Assembly: GCF_001262605.1 (NCBI RefSeq)
Contig: NZ_LGTC01000001.1
Location: 4,970,001-5,034,000, forward strand
Length of the DNA stretch: 64,000 bases
Direction: 5' to 3'
Source of the DNA: Pseudobacteroides cellulosolvens ATCC 35603 = DSM 2933
GTDB taxonomy: Bacteria > Bacillota > Clostridia > Acetivibrionales > DSM-2933
Shown: positions 51,190-59,799 of the stretch, piece after piece
Layout of the letters: every line of letters begins with the position of its first letter
Position numbering within the stretch: the stretch's first letter is position 1
The notes under the pieces: model-generated
The model's input: the letters and a program-made list of their open reading frames with translations, nothing else
Told to the model about the DNA's origin: nothing
The model's database searches: none
Program-made: the position numbers and the translations under genes

Positions 51190-51807
51190 TCAACCCTCCC
51201 TATAATACAACGGTCCAACTCCCTGTATCTCTATTGAATCATTCACCACATCATCGGCTGCCGTTTCAATTCCATCCGAGCTAATAATCCCATAGCCCTC
51301 ATACCGGGTCTTTGAGGCTGTGGTATCAATATATAGTGCAATGATTACCTCCTGACCCAGCCTTGAAAAGAATTCTTCATCGCCCCAGTAGCTCTCCGCT
51401 GATGCTGAGTATTCTTTGACAGATGAGATATATTCCTTCCAGCCGTTTGACATAAAGGTTGTGGTCTCAGGTGTCTCCATACCCAGTTCGGCAGACCAAT
51501 TAAAGAACCCGCCGTGCTGCTCTACGACCAGAGCGCTTCCACTGATTAAAACCACATCATCTCCGTCCTTTGCCTCGTCAAACACAACCACTCCGCCGCA
51601 ATGCTCCAGCTGATAGCCGGAAAACTGCACCTCCCCGTTTACCTTTACGGTAACAGGTAAGTTTTTATCCCAATAGCGCTTTGCACTATCACTGATTGTG
51701 TACCTTGTAAGGCTAAGGTCGGGTGCAGCAGCTTCATCAGTAAATACTTCCGGTGCATCCTCTGTCTGTACAAATACACCGCCAACCCTTCCCGCAACAC
51801 TCCCCAT
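51190..51807 (-). CDS. tail tube-like protein (long paralog)
   Basis: About 205 residues from the ATG at 51807, which overlaps the upstream small gene's stop (TGATG). β-rich: SVAGRVGGVFVQTEDAPEVF, VTVKVNGEVQFSGYQLEHCG and FFNWSAELGMETPETTTFMS, then GWKEYISSVKEYSASAESYW and DDVVNDSIEIQGVGPLYYRE. The last 130 residues align with the short tail tube protein at 51982. It has an N-terminal extension of ~75 residues. Two tube-type proteins in one phage may form tube and terminator/decoration. Confidence 0.75.
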   Translation of the reverse strand: MGSVAGRVGGVFVQTEDAPEVFTDEAAAPDLSLTRYTISDSAKRYWDKNLPVTVKVNGEVQFSGYQLEHCGGVVVFDEAKDGDDVVLISGSALVVEQHGGFFNWSAELGMETPETTTFMSNGWKEYISSVKEYSASAESYWGDEEFFSRLGQEVIIALYIDTTASKTRYEGYGIISSDGIETAADDVVNDSIEIQGVGPLYYREG

Positions 51808-51968
51808 CACCCATCACCTCCCAAAAGCTCCTTCAGTTTTAACTTGTATTCATCCCGCACATCCTTTGCAATGCGTTCATCCTCAAAAAGCCTTTTTAAA
51901 AGCTCTGCAATGTCATGAAACAAATCTGTATCCTTCAGCGAGACGCTTAGTTTAACTCCGTTCTGCAT
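51807..51968 (-). CDS. 53-residue small tail-region protein
   Basis: ATG at 51968, preceded by AGGAGGCC; MQNGVKLSVSLKDTDLFHDI, AELLKRLFEDERIAKDVRDE, YKLKLKELLGGDG. Helical and charged. Its stop overlaps the start of the long tube paralog, so translation is coupled. Function unknown. Confidence 0.65.
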   Translation of the reverse strand: MQNGVKLSVSLKDTDLFHDIAELLKRLFEDERIAKDVRDEYKLKLKELLGGDG

Positions 51969-51981
51969 TCAACAGGCCTCC

Positions 51982-52377
51982 TTATGTGTATGCCAGAGCG
52001 CCATTCCCTTGAAACTCAATGGATATGGTTACAATGTCATCCACCGGGTCTTCAATAGACAGCCCTGAGATTAGTGCCTGGCCGCTGTAATAGTTGGTGT
52101 TGTTTACATATAGCTTCAAATCCACATCGGTGCCGTTCAGGAACGCATTCTGCAGCGCCGCCTGGCCGTTTGCATCGGTATGAACGTTATATGCGCCTTC
52201 TGCGCTTGCCGACCATTCCTTTAAGCCGGATATAAAGTTCTTCCAATCATCCCCGAACGCCGTGGTGTCCAGAGTGTCAATCCCAAGCTCCAGCGACCAG
52301 CTGTTCAATGCTGTCACTGAATTGGCTCCGATCATTACCTTTCCTTTCTTTCCTGCTGTCCCAGCCATCCGTGTCAC
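51982..52377 (-). CDS. major tail tube protein (short paralog)
   Basis: 131 residues from a GTG at 52377: AGTAGKKGKVMIGANSVTAL, SWSLELGIDTLDTTAFGDDW, ISGLKEWSASAEGAYNVHTD and DIVTISIEFQGNGALAYT. The LGIDTLDTTAFGDDWK-FI-GLKEWSASAEG pattern is typical of siphovirus tail tube subunits, which form the hexameric rings of the tube. The start overlaps the stop of the preceding gene. A longer homologous protein is encoded two genes later. Confidence 0.85.
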   Translation of the reverse strand: MTRMAGTAGKKGKVMIGANSVTALNSWSLELGIDTLDTTAFGDDWKNFISGLKEWSASAEGAYNVHTDANGQAALQNAFLNGTDVDLKLYVNNTNYYSGQALISGLSIEDPVDDIVTISIEFQGNGALAYT

Positions 52378-52784
52378 ATCCTTTCCTCATAATGAAATTT
52401 AAAATCCATATGGTTATACCAGCTGTTTGTATCCGGCTCGTAGCCTTCAACCTCTCCCATTAATAAAACAGCACCGATATCCACTCCATCGGTGCCGCCC
52501 ATTATTCCTGTAAAATTCTGAAGGCTCAAGCGGATTTTATCTGCAAGCGCCTTGCACTGTGCATAGGTATCAGCCCTTGATGTAACCTGAAAAACAGGAG
52601 TTGTGTACCCTGTGTCCCCCTGCAGCGAATGCAGCCGGTCTCCTGAAATCTTTTGATAGGTCACTGCAGGAAGAGTACAGTTTTGGGGCAGCATAAGCGG
52701 GTAAACCCTGTCACCAGCCAGTTCATGAATACCCGCATTGTTTATTAAATAGCCGCACAGCACTTCTTCAAACATGGCTGTCAC
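52374..52784 (-). CDS. tail completion/terminator protein (DUF3168-like)
   Basis: 136 residues: MFEEVLCGYLINNAGIHELA, GDRVYPLMLPQNCTLPAVTY, RLHSLQGDTGYTTPVFQVTS and RADTYAQCKALADKIRLSLQ, matching the DUF3168/gpU-type tail terminator fold. Located between the gp10-like gene and the tube gene, the standard order. The ATG is within the end of the upstream frame, so genes overlap. It caps the head-proximal tail end. Confidence 0.8.
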   Translation of the reverse strand: MTAMFEEVLCGYLINNAGIHELAGDRVYPLMLPQNCTLPAVTYQKISGDRLHSLQGDTGYTTPVFQVTSRADTYAQCKALADKIRLSLQNFTGIMGGTDGVDIGAVLLMGEVEGYEPDTNSWYNHMDFKFHYEERM

Positions 52785-53226
52785 CTTGCCTTTCCCACTG
52801 CCTTGCTGATTTCCTCTGTTACAGTATCTGAAATTTTTTTAAGGTTTTCATCCACCGCAGGCCTTAGGTACGGAGTCGCAGGCCGTTCCTTGGTTCCAAG
52901 CTCGACAGGTGCAAAATGCCTCGCCTTTCCGCTTTCCCTCGTAACATAGTAAGCTCCCTTGATTTTACGGTTTATGTTCTCAATATCCCCGCCCTGCTTT
53001 TTTATACCGCTTTTGAGTATAAGGCTGTTCCGAAGCTCACCTGTGTCTACAGGCGCTTTCTCTTTGCTGCCGCCAATACAATCTCCGCACCCTTCCTGGC
53101 AGCCTGGTCAAGCACATTTACAGCGGCATCCCCCATATCCTGAAGCAAATCCATAATTTCTTCCGCTCCTTCAATGTCAATGCCGCCCTTCATTTTTTTT
53201 GCCCTTGCCGAATATGACCTTGCCAT
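52781..53226 (-). pseudogene. HK97-gp10-like tail component, frameshifted
   Basis: Frame 1 from the ATG at 53226: ARSYSARAKKMKGGIDIEGA, EEIMDLLQDMGDAAVNVLDQ, AARKGAEIVLAAAK, then a premature stop. One extra A near 53063 would restore EKAPVDTGELRNSLIL, YYVTRESGKARHFAPVELGT and KERPATPYLRPAVDENLKK to the stop at 52781. The APVDTGELR-SL and G-R-ATPYLRPA motifs are typical of HK97 gp10 family proteins. The loss is in a short A run; either a mutation or a sequencing error. Confidence 0.82.
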
Positions 53227-53618
53227 CAGACCACCTCCCCGTTCTCTTTGCAGAGCAGATATATGGCAATATTCCTTTCCTCCTTGTTTGAAACATGAAG
53301 GATGTCATAGATTTTATTGTTAAACAGAACCCTCATGCTGGTGTTTAACCCACCAAGGTACCGGAGGATAATCTGCGTTGTGGTTTCTGCATGAAGCTGC
53401 TGCGCCGTAAAAAGCTCCTTGCCCGACATCGGTTCAACACTTGCAGAAACAACAGCGTAGTCAGTCCATACCTTTACCTCTTCACCAAAGCTGTTTTTTA
53501 TCGTTGAGTATGACTGGATAGTTATGCGATGTCTGAGCTTGCCGATAGAAAGCAGGGGCTTTACCATGTTTCCCTGTCCTGCATACTGCCTTCTTTGGTT
53601 GTTGTTCCTCCATGCCAT
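53226..53618 (-). CDS. head closure/head-tail adaptor protein (SPP1 gp16-like)
   Basis: 130 residues: GKLRHRITIQSYSTIKNSFG, EEVKVWTDYAVVSASVEPMS, GKELFTAQQLHAETTTQIIL, RYLGGLNTSMRVLFNNKIYD and ILHVSNKEERNIAIYLLCKE. L-HRI-IQ at the start and IYDI at the ring region are hallmarks of the family. AAGGAG precedes the ATG. Overlaps the gp10-like gene by one base (ATGA arrangement). It closes the portal channel and joins head and tail. Confidence 0.87.
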   Translation of the reverse strand: MAWRNNNQRRQYAGQGNMVKPLLSIGKLRHRITIQSYSTIKNSFGEEVKVWTDYAVVSASVEPMSGKELFTAQQLHAETTTQIILRYLGGLNTSMRVLFNNKIYDILHVSNKEERNIAIYLLCKENGEVV

Positions 53619-53621
53619 TCA

Positions 53622-53912
53622 TCACCACTCCTTCCTTCGATAAGATGTTAGGAGCAGGGATGCCGTTTCCGTCAGCTTTCTTATGTCCACATTTTCTCTG
53701 AATTCATAAAACTGTGAGACCACATACCACACCGTTGTTTTCACAAGCTCGGGAAGTGTACCGCCGTCAAGAAGAAAATCTGACAAGGGATAGCGGAGGA
53801 CGCTCTCCACAATATCCTCCGCAGAAGTAATAAAGCTTGTGATAAGAGCATCCTCATGGCTTGAATCAATCCTTAGAAATGCTTTTGTTTCATTAAGTGA
53901 AACCAAATCCAC
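53622..53912 (-). CDS. head-tail connector protein (gp6-like)
   Basis: 96 residues: LVSLNETKAFLRIDSSHEDA, LITSFITSAEDIVESVLRYP, LPELVKTTVWYVVSQFYEFR and LTETASLLLTSYRRKEW. The opening (L-E-K-FLRID--HEDALI) identifies the gp6/phiE125 gp8-type connector that binds the portal ring. Correctly placed between the capsid and adaptor genes. Confidence 0.9.
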   Translation of the reverse strand: MDLVSLNETKAFLRIDSSHEDALITSFITSAEDIVESVLRYPLSDFLLDGGTLPELVKTTVWYVVSQFYEFRENVDIRKLTETASLLLTSYRRKEW

Positions 53913-53935
53913 CGCCTCCCCTTGTCTTGCGTCCT

Positions 53936-54160
53936 TTATTCATCGTCCAGCATCAAGCCTGCCGCCTTTAGTTTTGAAAGTAAAGCGTTAAAGTCGGTTT
54001 TCAAGTCAGCGATTGTGCTTGCTGTGCTATTGGTCTGGTTTGCCGCAGGCTTTAGTTCTATTCCGTCAAAGGTCACTTTCCCATCGTCAACAACCCTGAT
54101 TTCGCCACCGACTACAAAAACATCGCCGCCATCCTTATGATAATTTTTAGTTATATTCAT
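53936..54160 (-). CDS. head fibre/decoration-like small protein
   Basis: 74 residues: NYHKDGGDVFVVGGEIRVVD, DGKVTFDGIELKPAANQTNS, TASTIADLKTDFNALLSKLK and AAGLMLDDE. A glycine-rich N-terminal β part and a C-terminal helix; the ANQ-S-A-T-A-L-TDFNALL-KLK-AGLM pattern recurs in phage proteins annotated as head fibres. Right after the capsid gene, consistent with decoration. Confidence 0.65.
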   Translation of the reverse strand: MNITKNYHKDGGDVFVVGGEIRVVDDGKVTFDGIELKPAANQTNSTASTIADLKTDFNALLSKLKAAGLMLDDE

Positions 54161-54170
54161 CAGGCTTCAC

Positions 54171-55346
54171 CTACGCTTTCATCTGCAGTACCTTGACCGC
54201 TTCAGCAAGTGTCAGCTTTCCGTCAACCCTCTGTGTCGCCCTGAAGCCCACCTGACCGTTTACAGCATAAAGCTCATTGAGTCTTTGAAAGCTCCTGCCC
54301 TGCCTGTCGGCAATCCAGTAATATTTAAAATCACCAAAGGCAATCGTCTTGGCTGCTGCCTGAATTGTAGGAACAGAAGACGATGTTTTTACAGGCCTGT
54401 TTAAAATGGTATCGGGCTGACCTGCCTGTAATGCAGGCTGCCATAGGTACTGCCCGTTTCCATCCTTCAGCTTTCTTATAGCCTTTATGGTAGCATCGTT
54501 CATAAGCCATGCCGCATTATTCCTGTAAGGCTCACGCAGTGAGTAATAAAGGTCGATAACTTCATCTAAGGTAAGGACGGTGGAGGATGCGGCTGTTACT
54601 CCCACTTCTCCGCTTCCTATAACTCCAGTGGGTTTTGCTGTCCCGTTGCCGTTTATAAAAGCGGCTTCCTCTGCAGCTCCGATCCTTCTGGCAAACTCCT
54701 TGGAAATATAGCCCTCAAGGTTGAATACATTGTCATTCAAAAGCTCCTCCGACACCTTGATCATGGTAGCCAGCTTGTGCGCACCAAGGGTGATAAGCCC
54801 GAAGCTGTCATCACTTTCAGGGATTGCCCCTTCTTCAGCCACCCAGCTTGCGGTACCTCTGGATGCTACAACAGGAATCTGCTTGTCACCTGATGAGGTG
54901 TTAATGATGGTAGCAAGACCTCTCATTATGTTTACATCCTCAAGTGCTGAAACAAGGGTTTTCTCATACTCATCAGGCACGAGATAGCCGCCCTCCGAGT
55001 CGGTCCCAATATGCAATGCATTTAAAACATCATAGCTGTTTTTGCTTCTCATGTTCTTCCAGAAGGCGTCATTGTAACCTTTGGAAGCTCTGCCTGTTTT
55101 CTCCGACTCCTGCTGAACAATTTCCGGCTTTACGGCGCTCCTTACAGGCTTTGTAAGCTCCATCTCCATTTTCTGCTGGCGCTCCAGGGCTTCAATCTCC
55201 CTGCCCATCAGTACGATATCCTCCTCCATTTTCTCGTACTGGCTCAAATTTTCAGCGGTCATATTGCCTTCATGCTCATTTAAAAAAGCCTTGGCATCCT
55301 CCCAAAGCTTGCTTCGTTTTTCCCTCAGCTCTAAAATTTTCGACAT
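54171..55346 (-). CDS. major capsid protein (HK97 fold)
   Basis: About 391 residues from the ATG at 55346, with TGGAGG upstream. The first ~100 residues are the coiled-coil delta/scaffold domain (LELREKRSKLWEDAKAFLNE). The mature protein then has GYLVPDEYEKTLVSALEDVN, GLATIINTSSGDKQIPVVAS, ISKEFARRIGAAEEAAFING and KTIAFGDFKYYWIADRQGRS. The delta domain is presumably removed by the ClpP-like protease encoded upstream. Frame intact. Confidence 0.96.
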   Translation of the reverse strand: MSKILELREKRSKLWEDAKAFLNEHEGNMTAENLSQYEKMEEDIVLMGREIEALERQQKMEMELTKPVRSAVKPEIVQQESEKTGRASKGYNDAFWKNMRSKNSYDVLNALHIGTDSEGGYLVPDEYEKTLVSALEDVNIMRGLATIINTSSGDKQIPVVASRGTASWVAEEGAIPESDDSFGLITLGAHKLATMIKVSEELLNDNVFNLEGYISKEFARRIGAAEEAAFINGNGTAKPTGVIGSGEVGVTAASSTVLTLDEVIDLYYSLREPYRNNAAWLMNDATIKAIRKLKDGNGQYLWQPALQAGQPDTILNRPVKTSSSVPTIQAAAKTIAFGDFKYYWIADRQGRSFQRLNELYAVNGQVGFRATQRVDGKLTLAEAVKVLQMKA

Positions 55347-55351
55347 TATTT

Positions 55352-56164
55352 TTACCTCCATATTTTTGTAGTTTTGTTTAACAGGTCAAGTCTTTTGCGC
55401 AGGCTTTCCACATCGACCTTCCCTTTGAGCTCCTCTGCGACTATCTCCCTCACTGCATTCAAAAGCCCTGCAACATCAAGCTGTTTTTCCGCTTGTATTG
55501 CAGGGCTTTTCTTTTCAGGCTTTACCTTTTCCAATTTGCTTGCAAGATTTAATGCCACCGTCCTTTTGTCAAACATATAGCTGTCCATAAGAATCGGCGG
55601 TTCCCCACCTCCCTGGTTTTCCACCTTTTCCTTCTGATACAGAATCTTGTCTGCAAAGCCGAGCTCAACAGCCTTTTTAGCATTGAACCAGGTTTCATCG
55701 TCCATCATGCGTGATATTTTCACCCTGGACAGTCCTGACTTAAGCTCATAGGCGTTGATAATGCTTTCCTTCACCTGGTTTAACATTTCAATGGCGCCTT
55801 CAAAGTCGCTTGCTTCACCGAACGCAATGGTCATGGGGTTATGGATCATCATGAGCGACGGGGGAGACATTTCTATTGTGTCTCCAGCCATGGCAATAAC
55901 TGATGCAGCGCTTGCAGCAATACCGTCAATCCTTACTGTTACACTGCCGTTGTACTCCTTTAGCATGGTGTAAATTTGGGACGCTGCAAAAACATCCCCT
56001 CCAGGACTGTTAATCCAGAGGGTTATATCTCCCTTGCGGCTTACAAGCTCATCCTTGAACAGCTTTGGTGTCACCTCGTCACCAAACCAGCTCTCCTGTG
56101 CAATGTATCCGTCAAGGTACAGAGTGTTTTCATCCTCCATCCAGTTCCAGAACTTCCTTTTCAT
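55352..56164 (-). CDS. ClpP-type prohead protease
   Basis: About 270 residues; the ATG at 56164 is preferred because GGAAGGAG sits too close to the first ATG at 56176. ClpP-like motifs are ITLWINSPGGDVFAASQIYT (oxyanion), RIDGIAASAASVIAMAGD (catalytic Ser), LMMIHNPMTIAFGEASDFEG (His) and MDDETWFNAKKAVELGFADK (Asp region). A ~70-residue C-terminal tail is charged. It matures the capsid by cleaving the delta domain. It follows the portal gene, the usual HK97-type order. Confidence 0.93.
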   Translation of the reverse strand: MKRKFWNWMEDENTLYLDGYIAQESWFGDEVTPKLFKDELVSRKGDITLWINSPGGDVFAASQIYTMLKEYNGSVTVRIDGIAASAASVIAMAGDTIEMSPPSLMMIHNPMTIAFGEASDFEGAIEMLNQVKESIINAYELKSGLSRVKISRMMDDETWFNAKKAVELGFADKILYQKEKVENQGGGEPPILMDSYMFDKRTVALNLASKLEKVKPEKKSPAIQAEKQLDVAGLLNAVREIVAEELKGKVDVESLRKRLDLLNKTTKIWR

Positions 56165-56259
56165 CGGTTTTCTCATCTCCTTCCTGCGTTAACATTTCAT
56201 ATATGTCTTTAAAATGCCTATAAGTGAATCACCACCCTTCATTTCTGTTATACCGTTTT

Positions 56260-57491
56260 CTATTGCTTCTTTTGAGTGCTGTATTTATCAGCCCATTTAC
56301 CCACATCCTTCAAGTCAATCATGCTGCCGTTTATCATGTGCCGGTTGCCTCCAAGCTCGTCTGGAATAAGGTTCAAGTCCTCAAGCTCACGCACATCGTT
56401 GGGGCTTAAAAAGCCGTTCTGGATTCCAATGCTGTAGCCCTCCTGCCTTGTTTTGAAATCACCCCGGAGGAGTCCGTCAACATTGAAGCGGATAAAGTAT
56501 TCCTTCTTCTCATCCGGCAGCAGCAATTGATTCTTCATGGCCTGCTCCCACCTCACCAACCACGGTCTTATGGTATGCACAACGAATTCTATGGACTGGT
56601 ACTCAATATTGCTGAAGGTGGCCCTTTCCAAATCACCGACCATGTGTGGCGGCACCCTGAATATCCTGCAGATTTCATTGGTCTGGAACTTGCGGGTCTC
56701 TAAGAACTGCGCCTGCTCTGGAGGTATTGCAATGGGGCTGAATTTCATCCCCTCCTCAAGGACAGCTATCTTATGGGCATTGCTGCTTCCGCGGTAAACC
56801 GACTCCCAGCTTTCCCTGAGCCGCTTCGGGTCTTTTACAACACCGGGATGCTCAAGCACTCCGCCGGGATTTGCACCGTTGGCAAAGAAAGTGCTTCCAT
56901 ATTCCTCAGCCGCCAGCGACATCCCTATGGCATTTTTGGCATAGGATATGGGTGACTGGCCTGTAACCCCGTCAAAGGCAAGGCCCGGAACATGAAGCAC
57001 TTCATCTCGTCTGAAGCTCTGTGTACCATCCTTCGTATCATAGCTGTAAAACAAATCCCGCCTTCAAGCCTGCCCACCTGCATCTTTTCAGGTCTTAACG
57101 GCCAGAGCTCAAGCACCTTCCCATTAGCGTCACGGACAACAAAGGCATAAGCGTTACCCCATATAAGGATTTGTGCCATCATAGCTTCAAAAAATGTGAA
57201 GGCTGATATCTCAGAATTGGGTTGGCTGTGAAGGAGCTCGTAAAGATAATGGTCATATGCTTTTTCCTTGCCCCCGGCGGTCCTTCTGTAGGTGTGCAGC
57301 GGAAGGCTTGCTATGGTTTCAGCCAGGATTTTAACGCAGGCATATACCGTAGCTGCCTGCATGGCTGTCTGTTCATTCACCTGCTTTCCGCTGGATGAAC
57401 GTCCGAACAAAGCTCCCATTCCACTCTGGCTTCCGGTTTCCTGCGCAATTTTCCGTGGTATTTTATTGAATATTATCTGAAAAAGGTTCAT
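56260..57491 (-). pseudogene. HK97-type portal protein, frameshifted
   Basis: Frame 1 (from 57491) covers NEQTAMQAATVYACVKILAE, TIASLPLHTYRRTAGGKEKA and WGNAYAFVVRDANGKVLELW to VGRLEGG. One base is missing in a G run (plus C3 at 57057-57059); the second frame resumes DLFYSYDTKDGTQSFRRDEV, GSTFFANGANPGGVLEHPGV, FRVPPHMVGDLERATFSNIE and LLLPDEKKEYFIRFNVDGLL to 56260. The portal forms the dodecameric DNA channel, so a true frameshift would inactivate packaging. Confidence 0.92.
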
Positions 57492-57588
57492 ATCCCGTTC
57501 ACCGCCAATCGTACTGTTAATTTGATGATTATATCTTTTGGAGAATCCCTGCTCATTCTTTGCCTCCTTTCCATACTCCCATCTTTAG

Positions 57589-59169
57589 TTAGAGGATTAA
57601 TAATCCTCTTTCGTTATACACACTCTCACCGCCGCCATCGCTCTTATGTCTGAGTGCCCTGTCAAGCGCCATGATGGCGGCAACCGCTCCGTCAATTCGT
57701 TCTGTGGACTTTTCCTTATCGGGCTTGATGTTCCCGGCAGGATCGGTTTTCACAGTTACATTGTCCATCATCCATGCAAGGGCGGGATGGCCGCCATGCG
57801 CAATTTTCTTTTCAAGCACCAGCTTCATAAGCTCCTTGGTAGGCGGTGACATTGACGCAAACCCCTGCCCGAATGGTACTACTGTGAATCCCAGCCCCTC
57901 AAGGTTCTGCGACATCTGTACCGCTCCCCAGCGGTCGAACGCAATCTCTTTGATGTTATACCGCGTCCCCAGTTCTTCAATAAAGGCTTCTATAAAGCCA
58001 TAGTGGACTACGTTTCCTTCTGTGGTTTTCAAAAACCCCTTCTTTTCCCACACATCATACGGAACGTGGTCACACCGTACCCTTAGCTCCAGGTTGTCTT
58101 CGGGAATCCAGAAGAAGGGAAGCACAATATACTTATCTTCATCATCTAAAGGAGGAAATACCAGCACAAAGGCAGTAATATCAGTAGTGCTTGAAAGGTC
58201 AAGCCCGCCATAGCACTCCCTTCCCACAAGCGAGTCTGCATCCACATAAAAGGCACAGGCGTTCCATGCCTCCATTGGCATCCAGCGGACGGTCTGCTTC
58301 ACCCACTGGTTGAGTCTCAGCTGACGGAATATGTTCTCCTCTGCCGGGTTTTCTCTTGCAGATAAAAAAGCATCCCTTATCCTGTCCAGCTCTATGGTGT
58401 ATCCAAGGGATGGGTTTGCTTTTTTCCATACCGCTTCATCCGTCCAGTCATCATCATCTGCTGCACCATAAATAACCGGGTAGAAGGTGGGGTCAATCTT
58501 TTTGCCCGCAATAATATCAACGGCTTTCTGATGCACCTCCCAGCAGATGCTGTTCCTGTCGGTACCGGCAGTGGTGATTACAAAGTTTAAAGGCTGCTTT
58601 CTCGCATCCCCGGAGCCCTTGGTCATTACATCATAGAGCTTTCTATTTGGCTGGGCGTGGAGCTCGTCAAAGATACAACCATGCACGTTATATCCATGCT
58701 TTGATGCAACCTCGGAGGAAAGCACCTGATAGAAGCTGCTTAAGGGCTGGTACACCAGCCTTTTTGTTGCAATCAAAGGTTTTATCCTTTTCTTAAGCGG
58801 AGGGCACTGCTCAACCATGTCCACGGCGACATCAAAAACGATGGAGGCCTGCTGCCTGTCACAGGCACAGCCGTAAACCTCCGCACCCCATTCGTTGTCT
58901 CCGCAGGTGAGAAGCAGGGCAACCGCCGCTGCAATTTCACTTTTACCGGATTTCTTCGGAATTTCAATGTATGCCGTATTATACTGCCTGTAGCCGTTTG
59001 TCTTCATTGTTCCGAATACGTCCCTGATGATTTTGTCCTGCCAGGGAAGGAGGTCGAAGTCAACACCGTGCCAGGTACCTTTTGTATGCTTTAAAGAATT
59101 AATGAACCGAACCGCATGCTCAGCTTCCTTTTTATCAAAATATGGACCCTGTCTGCCTCCAATTGCCAT
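57589..59169 (-). CDS. terminase large subunit
   Basis: 526 residues, frame intact. ATPase domain: AYIEIPKKSGKSEIAAAVAL (Walker A-like), VHGCIFDELHAQPNRKLYDV (Walker B) and FVITTAGTDRNS (coupling motif). Nuclease domain: CYGGLDLSSTTDITAFVLVF (first Asp), EIAFDRWGAVQMSQNLEGLG and DGAVAAIMALDRALRHK. It packages phage DNA into proheads. No small-subunit gene is recognisable upstream; instead a DUF4314 gene and a cassette array follow at 59.3 kb. Confidence 0.95.
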   Translation of the reverse strand: MAIGGRQGPYFDKKEAEHAVRFINSLKHTKGTWHGVDFDLLPWQDKIIRDVFGTMKTNGYRQYNTAYIEIPKKSGKSEIAAAVALLLTCGDNEWGAEVYGCACDRQQASIVFDVAVDMVEQCPPLKKRIKPLIATKRLVYQPLSSFYQVLSSEVASKHGYNVHGCIFDELHAQPNRKLYDVMTKGSGDARKQPLNFVITTAGTDRNSICWEVHQKAVDIIAGKKIDPTFYPVIYGAADDDDWTDEAVWKKANPSLGYTIELDRIRDAFLSARENPAEENIFRQLRLNQWVKQTVRWMPMEAWNACAFYVDADSLVGRECYGGLDLSSTTDITAFVLVFPPLDDEDKYIVLPFFWIPEDNLELRVRCDHVPYDVWEKKGFLKTTEGNVVHYGFIEAFIEELGTRYNIKEIAFDRWGAVQMSQNLEGLGFTVVPFGQGFASMSPPTKELMKLVLEKKIAHGGHPALAWMMDNVTVKTDPAGNIKPDKEKSTERIDGAVAAIMALDRALRHKSDGGGESVYNERGLLIL

Positions 59170-59287
59170 CCCCTCCCTTCAGAAAAGCATAAAAAAAGAA
59201 CCCCGTTTCCGAAGCTCTCAATATGTGAACTGTGAATTTTATATTTATTTTTTTGTCAGTGGATTTTGACTTTGTTATTTACCATCC

Positions 59288-59509
59288 CTATATTGGCCTG
59301 CACTTATCTTCTCCATATGCAATCCCAAGGCTTGAACCGCAATCCCAGCTCACATGAATGGTTCCAATATCATCGACCGACAATACCGTTCCCGTTGCAC
59401 CCTTTGGCAGCTGCGTGTATGGGTCGTTCATGCTAACCAGCTCCACCCGTGTTCCTGAAGGATATTTTTTACGGAGTAAATCCAGTAGTTCCTTTGAAAT
59501 CATTCTCAT
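59288..59509 (-). CDS. DUF4314-type small protein (cassette 1)
   Basis: About 73 residues from the ATG at 59509, with AGGAGGTG upstream: MRMISKELLDLLRKKYPSGT, RVELVSMNDPYTQLPKGATG, TVLSVDDIGTIHVSWDCGSS and LGIAYGEDKCRPI. The SMNDPYT-LP-GT-GTV--VDDIGTIHV-WD-G--L pattern is the DUF4314 domain, common in mobile elements of Firmicutes. A copy of the ~38-bp element lies 34 bases before the start. Function unknown. Confidence 0.85.
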   Translation of the reverse strand: MRMISKELLDLLRKKYPSGTRVELVSMNDPYTQLPKGATGTVLSVDDIGTIHVSWDCGSSLGIAYGEDKCRPI

Positions 59510-59543
59510 TGAAAACACCTCCTGTTTTTCGGGTTTGTTCCCG

Positions 59544-59581
59544 TAGTACATTAATCACTCTGAACGCACAGGAAAGCAAGT
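59544..59581 (-). promoter_or_regulatory. cassette element copy 1
   Basis: TAGTACATTAATCACTCTGA plus ACGCACAGGAAAGCAAGT on the plus strand. Read on the minus strand it begins TTGCTT and ends ATTAATGTAC, promoter-like though with a long spacer. It lies 34 bases upstream of the DUF4314 start. Confidence 0.8.
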
Positions 59582-59743
59582 CAATTCTACACTTTAAAGG
59601 CACTTTTTCAAAAGCATCCCAGCCTCAAAACCCTTATAAACACAGAGTTTGAAGTCAGTCATCAACACACTTGGCTTTGTGTCCGCGTGTATGGCCCCAC
59701 GTTCCGACAAAAGCTTTATTGCCTATAAATATGCGTTGAAATT

Positions 59744-59773
59744 TATATATGGGGCATTTAAGCCCCATATATA
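59744..59773 (-). terminator. terminator of cassette 2
   Basis: TATATATGGGGC/GCCCCATATATA, 12-bp stem, 6-base loop, 27 bases after the stop of the 255-residue gene. It separates cassette 2 from cassette 1. Confidence 0.75.
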
Positions 59774-59799
59774 AAACATTTATTTCATCTAAAGTCTGT

